NCBI GenBank assembly: GCA_023129815.1
Contig: JAGMBH010000049.1
Location: 1 to 17,801 of the forward strand
From: Dehalococcoidia bacterium
GTDB taxonomy: Bacteria; Chloroflexota; Dehalococcoidia; GIF9; AB-539-J10
Direction: 5' to 3'
Length of the DNA: 17,801 bases
This document shows, piece after piece, positions 14,323-17,801 of this stretch. The position numbers were made by a program, and so were the translations under genes. The first letter of the stretch is position 1, and every line of letters starts with the position of its first letter. Below the pieces are notes generated by a model. That model saw only the letters and a program-made list of their open reading frames with translations. It did no database searches and was not told where the DNA came from.

Positions 14323-15669
14323 TTATTCCATTTCTTCTGGCATACGCTTCAGAAGGTCTTCTAACTTAACACCTACTTTTGCTAATTGACTCTTGCGTAC
14401 GAAATAAATACCTAATCCGATTGCTATCCAGACTGCAGTCCACACCATAGCCATTGGTTCTTGTAATGCCATAAAAATAATGGAAACCACTATGGCAATT
14501 ATAGGAAGCACATAGTTCATGGCACCCTTGAGTTTAAATGGTGCTTTTTCATAAAGGTCTGGCTTGTTCCGAGGTAAAAAGATGGTAGCAACCATTACTG
14601 TTATATAGCTAAAGAGGAAGTTGAGGTTACAAGTATAACAGGCAAATATCAAACCTTTCCCGGAAGCTATAAATATTAGAGCAATAAGCACACTTGCACT
14701 TAAGGCCCAGATTGGCGTCCCGAAACGCGGATTCACTGAGCTAAGCTTCTCGGGAATTACCTTGTCCCGCCCCAAGGTCAAAAGCATACGTGAACACCCC
14801 AGTTGAAAAGCATTTTGCGAAGTACTAACAGCCATGATAACTACCAGCAGGAAAATAGTTGCGGCAGCTGCTGGCAAAACAACTTTACCGGCATCAAAAA
14901 TAGGTGTTGATGAGGCAGCCTGCTCAGACCAAATTAGGTTACCAGAAGCCGCAACAGACATAACAACATATACAAAAACACAAAGTAATATTCCTATTAC
15001 CATTCCCCTGGGAACATTTTTCCCGGGATTTTTTACCTCTTCACCAATTTCGGCAGCCATTGTGAATCCTACATAGGCGAAAAAGAGAAGAGCGGCGGCC
15101 TTTACTGTCCCGCTAAAGCCAAAAGGTTGCATTGGCGTCATAAATTCTGAGTTGATGCTTGTCAACCCCTTAAAGCCAAAGACAAGCAGACCAACTACAA
15201 GTATGCTAAACATTATCACCTGAGCTATCGATGATATTTTAATGCCCAGCACATTCAAGATGTAGAAAATCCCAATAAACCCAACCATAAGCACCACTGC
15301 AGGAATCACCGGGGCCACCGTGTGGATGTGGTCTGAAAAGGCTATGGCCGTAACAGCTATTGGCGTAATGTATGCCAACCATCTAGTCCAGCCTGACAAG
15401 AACCCCCAGAAAGGTGAATATATTCTAGAAGGATAATAGTATGTACCTCCTTCTACAGGCATAGCAGAGGCCACACCCGCGTAGGAAATGGCCACGATTA
15501 TCAGCGGTATGCCAATAATAATATATGCCAGCCAGACAGCGGGACCACAAAGCGCTGAAGCTCCACCAGCCAGAACCATCGGGCCTGCACCTATAACTGA
15601 CCCGGCCGCAAATGCTATAACTCCAAATAGCCCTACTTCTCTCTTAAGTCCACCTTTCCCCTTTTCCAT
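14323..15669 (-). CDS. APC-family amino acid permease
   Basis: Secondary transporter of the amino acid-polyamine-organocation superfamily, 448 residues with about twelve hydrophobic segments, full length. The unwound first helix carries AAGSVIGAGP (21-30), part of the substrate site. FFAYVGFTMAAEIGEEVKNP (196-215) is the conserved helix 6 and following loop, and GCSRMLLTLGRDKVIP is also typical. The ATG has AAAGGAGGG about 10 bases upstream. It is flanked on both sides by COG1237-like hydrolases in the same orientation. Substrate cannot be assigned: amino acids, amines or amino-acid antiport are all found in the family. Threonine uptake would suit the downstream tdh-kbl pair but is only a suggestion. 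Confidence 0.9.
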   Translation of the reverse strand: MEKGKGGLKREVGLFGVIAFAAGSVIGAGPMVLAGGASALCGPAVWLAYIIIGIPLIIVAISYAGVASAMPVEGGTYYYPSRIYSPFWGFLSGWTRWLAYITPIAVTAIAFSDHIHTVAPVIPAVVLMVGFIGIFYILNVLGIKISSIAQVIMFSILVVGLLVFGFKGLTSINSEFMTPMQPFGFSGTVKAAALLFFAYVGFTMAAEIGEEVKNPGKNVPRGMVIGILLCVFVYVVMSVAASGNLIWSEQAASSTPIFDAGKVVLPAAAATIFLLVVIMAVSTSQNAFQLGCSRMLLTLGRDKVIPEKLSSVNPRFGTPIWALSASVLIALIFIASGKGLIFACYTCNLNFLFSYITVMVATIFLPRNKPDLYEKAPFKLKGAMNYVLPIIAIVVSIIFMALQEPMAMVWTAVWIAIGLGIYFVRKSQLAKVGVKLEDLLKRMPEEME

Positions 15670-15784
15670 CGTTTTCTTCCCTCCTTTTTATTTTTCATAA
15701 CAGATTAAACTTTTCTATTTCTAGCCCTTTTTACCTCCTTTCTGCTTTAGATTTTCCTATCCTTATAAAATTCATAAAAATTTC

Positions 15785-16675
15785 TCAAGGTAAATTAATA
15801 ATATTCCCGGCATGCATTTCTCGGGACTCATCCTTGAAAGCCAATGCTATCTTAGCTGTAGGTATCACACCGGTGCAATGCATGGGGGCAACCCATCTTG
15901 GCTTGAATTTTTTAAGTTCTTCAATGGTAAGGTCTATTCTTTCTTGACCAGCTTGTAAAAGGTGGAATCCGCCTATTATGCCTTCTAGTTTATCTACACC
16001 GGAGATTTTGATGGAATGCTTAATGATATTAACTGGCCCCGCATGGCCACAACCAGTTATAATCACAATACCTCTATCCTTTAAGTTAATCACTATGGAA
16101 TAGTCATCTTTCAAGTTATCAGGAACAAGATTACCGTCGGTATCAATTGTAAAGCAGGAGACACCACCAACTTCTTCAAAATCAGTGCTCCTTTCCACTT
16201 CTCCAGTCACCATAAGACCAGGAATCGGTTCAATAGGCGACCTTGTAAGGATAAAATAACCCCCAAGTTGCTCTATGCTCTCTCTTCTGTTTTCACCAAC
16301 CATGGCATAGTTCATGAATTCAGGTTTTAAAGTAAAATTTGGTCTAAATATGTCAGGGTGTCCAAAGATCGGGACTTCATGCCCAATTTCAGGAATAACG
16401 CCAGCTAAACCCGCAGTATGATCAAAATGACAATGTGATAAAACTATCATGTCTACTTCAGAAAGCTTAAGATTGAGTTTTTTTGCGTTATAAATAACTG
16501 GTTCGGCTACAGGCCCAACATCGAAGAGAATATTTCTGTGAATATCCCCTGATGTTACTTCAAGCCAAAAGGATATACCGTTGCAACCTTTAAGGTAGGA
16601 ATCATATCTCGGAGAATCCTCTACTAAAGAAACGATCTTTAACTTATCTACAGTACCTATTCTTTGCTCCATCAT
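15785..16675 (-). CDS. MBL-fold metallohydrolase, COG1237-like (copy 2)
   Basis: Metallo-beta-lactamase-fold hydrolase of 296 residues, first gene of the long minus-strand array. HCHFDH (81-86), a histidine in FGHPD, GCGHAG (208-213), GGFHLL and MHCTG (265-269) make up the expected metal and active site. The open frame reaches an ATG at 16717, but the AGGAGG ribosome site lies inside that extension. I therefore place the start at ATG 16675 (12 bases after the site) or the adjacent ATG at 16672. It is the same family as the copy at 13415-14275, yet clearly diverged, so the duplication is old or the two came in separately. The COG1237 pterin-pathway name is unlikely to describe its job. The next gene is the APC permease, after a 115-base gap. 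Confidence 0.88.
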   Translation of the reverse strand: MMEQRIGTVDKLKIVSLVEDSPRYDSYLKGCNGISFWLEVTSGDIHRNILFDVGPVAEPVIYNAKKLNLKLSEVDMIVLSHCHFDHTAGLAGVIPEIGHEVPIFGHPDIFRPNFTLKPEFMNYAMVGENRRESIEQLGGYFILTRSPIEPIPGLMVTGEVERSTDFEEVGGVSCFTIDTDGNLVPDNLKDDYSIVINLKDRGIVIITGCGHAGPVNIIKHSIKISGVDKLEGIIGGFHLLQAGQERIDLTIEELKKFKPRWVAPMHCTGVIPTAKIALAFKDESREMHAGNIINLP

Positions 16676-16694
16676 ATTTGTGCAACACCTCCTC
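16673..16694 (-). promoter_or_regulatory. Ribosome site/leader matching the M20 gene leader
   Basis: GAGGAGGTGTT is followed by a spacer and ATG. It is 18/22 identical to 11789-11810, with the same 12-base spacing. It decides the start of the downstream hydrolase. Confidence 0.5.
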
Positions 16695-16736
16695 TCTGTT
16701 CCGCCAGAAATTTCCACAAAGCATCTCTTTTAACAA

Positions 16737-16767
16737 TATAGCCCGCTCTGGTCGAAAGCGGGCTATA
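16737..16767. repeat. 11-bp perfect hairpin in the divergent control region
   Basis: TATAGCCCGCT (16737-16747) pairs perfectly with AGCGGGCTATA (16757-16767) around a 9-base loop. Neither strand continues into a T-run, so it is a poor terminator. In the minus-strand leader it lies between the candidate promoter and the MBL gene, where it could attenuate transcription. As DNA it could be a dyad operator. Confidence 0.65.
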
Positions 16768-16830
16768 CTTTAAAGGAGAGTTAATATGGACTTGCCTTCA
16801 ACCAATTTCCGTATTTCTAGTTAAATTGCC

Positions 16831-16859
16831 AGTATAAAGTGGTACGGGGAAAACGTAAA
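16831..16859 (-). promoter_or_regulatory. Candidate promoter of the minus-strand metabolic array
   Basis: TTTACG (minus strand, 16854-16859), a 17-base spacer, then TATACT (16831-16836). The start would be near 16824, with a ~150-base leader containing the hairpin at 16737-16767. The -35 box is weak (4/6); the -10 is good (5/6). Confidence 0.35.
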
Positions 16860-16865
16860 TGTGGT

Positions 16866-16910
16866 AAAATACAAAATGGCAAGTTAGGAAGTGCGCTGAA
16901 AATACAAAAT
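16866..16910. repeat. 12-bp direct repeat, AAAATACAAAAT
   Basis: Exact copies lie at 16866-16877 and 16899-16910, 33 bases apart start to start, about three helical turns. They lie between the divergent genes and upstream of the HTH gene start, as expected for a regulator's operator. The sequence is A-rich, so chance is not excluded. Confidence 0.45.
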
Positions 16911-16965
16911 AAGGCATTTTCAAAGCTTATCAAACTGCAAAAAATGGAAAGGTAATTTTTTAAAG

Positions 16966-17801
16966 ATGCCAGGGAGAATAACACCCTCTCAAAGGAAGAG
17001 AATGCTTCGGCTTCATAGAGATGGCGCTACATACGCTGAAATAATGAAGAGTTTTGGCATTTGGGATCAGAGGACAATGAAGCGTCATTTAGAGCTTGCT
17101 GAGGAAGAGGAAAGGACGGAGCGAGTGAGGAGAAGGAGATTAGAAGATGCAACGGCCGAACATATGGCTGAGATAAGAGAGCTAATTATAAAGTGGAAGG
17201 ATAGTATTAAACTGGATGCATTCAAAATTGGTCAGGATACTTTAACAGACTGTAGGAATGTGGAGGAGGGGCCACTTTTTAAATATCTTGGGGAGCATTT
17301 GCCTTTCAAATCGTTGTGGGCGGATTATGAGGCTTGGAAAGAAAAACATGCACAATATATAGACTTGGGTGAGAATTTGCTAGAGGATCTGGTGAAGGAG
17401 GGCGAGACGAAAATGGAGCTCAGGGTTAGGGGTTGCGACTACCCTGGATCAAGGCTGACGCCAGAATTTGAGAAACCTATGGTCAAGCGTTTAGGTTTGA
17501 CGCTTGCAGGAGAGAAGCCTGTGGCCTTTCACTTTAGCTGGCAAGAGGCGACAGCCCAGACAGGGCGAGCAGTTATGATCCTCTGCGTTGATGGCGAGAA
17601 TGTAATAGTGGTTAAAACAAATGGAGATAAGCAAAAAGAATATGAGAAGAGATATCGAGAGGTATTCGATGATTGTATGCAAGGTGATATGATGGGTCGT
17701 ATGAAAAAGCTTTTTAATGCCCTCTGCACATTGAAGGACAAAATACAAAGGCAGTTGGAAGAAATTCTAGTACGCCGGGATTATATCCGCTATAGTGGCA
17801 A
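16966..17801 (+). CDS. Helix-turn-helix protein of unknown function, 3' end off window
   Basis: The frame from ATG 16966 is open for 278 codons to the window edge without a stop. In-frame TGA at 16897 bounds it upstream. Residues ~5-46 (ITPSQRKRMLRLHRDGATYA then EIMKSFGI…RTMKRHLELAEEE) have the form of a resolvase/transposase-type helix-turn-helix. A long charged helix follows (~46-80, many Glu/Arg). Residues ~100-220 form a mixed domain with WADYEAWKEKH and a beta-rich RAVMILCVDGENVIVVKT. Residues ~225-275 are again helical. No catalytic motif is evident. The ribosome site is poor (AAGG 13 bases away). It is divergent from the metabolic array; the adjacent 12-bp direct repeats suggest autoregulation. 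Function unknown; a regulator or a mobile-element protein are both possible. Confidence 0.75.
   Translation, partial: MPGRITPSQRKRMLRLHRDGATYAEIMKSFGIWDQRTMKRHLELAEEEERTERVRRRRLEDATAEHMAEIRELIIKWKDSIKLDAFKIGQDTLTDCRNVEEGPLFKYLGEHLPFKSLWADYEAWKEKHAQYIDLGENLLEDLVKEGETKMELRVRGCDYPGSRLTPEFEKPMVKRLGLTLAGEKPVAFHFSWQEATAQTGRAVMILCVDGENVIVVKTNGDKQKEYEKRYREVFDDCMQGDMMGRMKKLFNALCTLKDKIQRQLEEILVRRDYIRYSG

Noticed and set aside
17491..17748. Minus-strand open frames near the right edge
   Set aside because: They are antisense shadows of the plus-strand HTH gene that stays open to the window end.

Overview
This window looks like a chromosomal segment of an uncultured anaerobic bacterium, most likely a Dehalococcoidia-type Chloroflexota. 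That assignment is an inference from protein style: a Liv-type ABC transporter cluster, an SDR-type threonine dehydrogenase, and two small helix-turn-helix proteins of a kind I associate with that group. It is not proven here. Base composition is moderately AT-rich, and nearly all genes right of position 4.9 kb are on the minus strand.

Left part (1-4600), accessory region. A tyrosine recombinase missing its N-terminus enters from the left edge. It is followed by a small DNA-binding protein on the opposite strand, then a degenerate tRNA 3' fragment (1472-1523) with an intrinsic terminator. Next comes a two-gene minus-strand operon: a ParB/Srx-domain protein with a helical C-terminal domain, and a D12-class DNA adenine methyltransferase. 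The operon has its own well-formed sigma70-type promoter. A tRNA patch follows: tRNA-Met/Ile2(CAT), tRNA-Gly(TCC), and the 3' half of a tRNA-Pro(TGG) cut at the anticodon loop. Together this reads as a patchwork of integration scars and mobile cargo.

Middle and right part (4963-16675), an eleven-gene minus-strand metabolic array. In transcription order it holds: an MBL-fold hydrolase (COG1237-like), an APC amino-acid permease, a second COG1237-like MBL hydrolase, a DUF3100-like membrane protein, a 156-residue five-helix membrane protein, an M20 amidohydrolase, L-threonine 3-dehydrogenase, 2-amino-3-ketobutyrate CoA ligase, a Liv-type substrate-binding lipoprotein, and the LivH- and LivM-like permeases. 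The theme is uptake and breakdown of amino acids or N-acylated amino acids. Threonine would be oxidised to 2-amino-3-ketobutyrate and split with CoA into glycine and acetyl-CoA. The LivG/LivF ATPases are not in the window. Short gaps, an ATGA overlap and intercistronic hairpins suggest co-transcription with internal tuning.

Right edge (16738-17801). A divergent control region holds a perfect hairpin, a candidate promoter and a 12-bp direct repeat. It precedes a plus-strand gene that runs off the window: an N-terminal helix-turn-helix followed by a long domain I do not recognise.

The best candidate for something undescribed is the ParB-domain protein plus adenine methyltransferase operon lying between two tRNA scars. 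The DUF3100/156-residue membrane pair beside an M20 hydrolase comes second.
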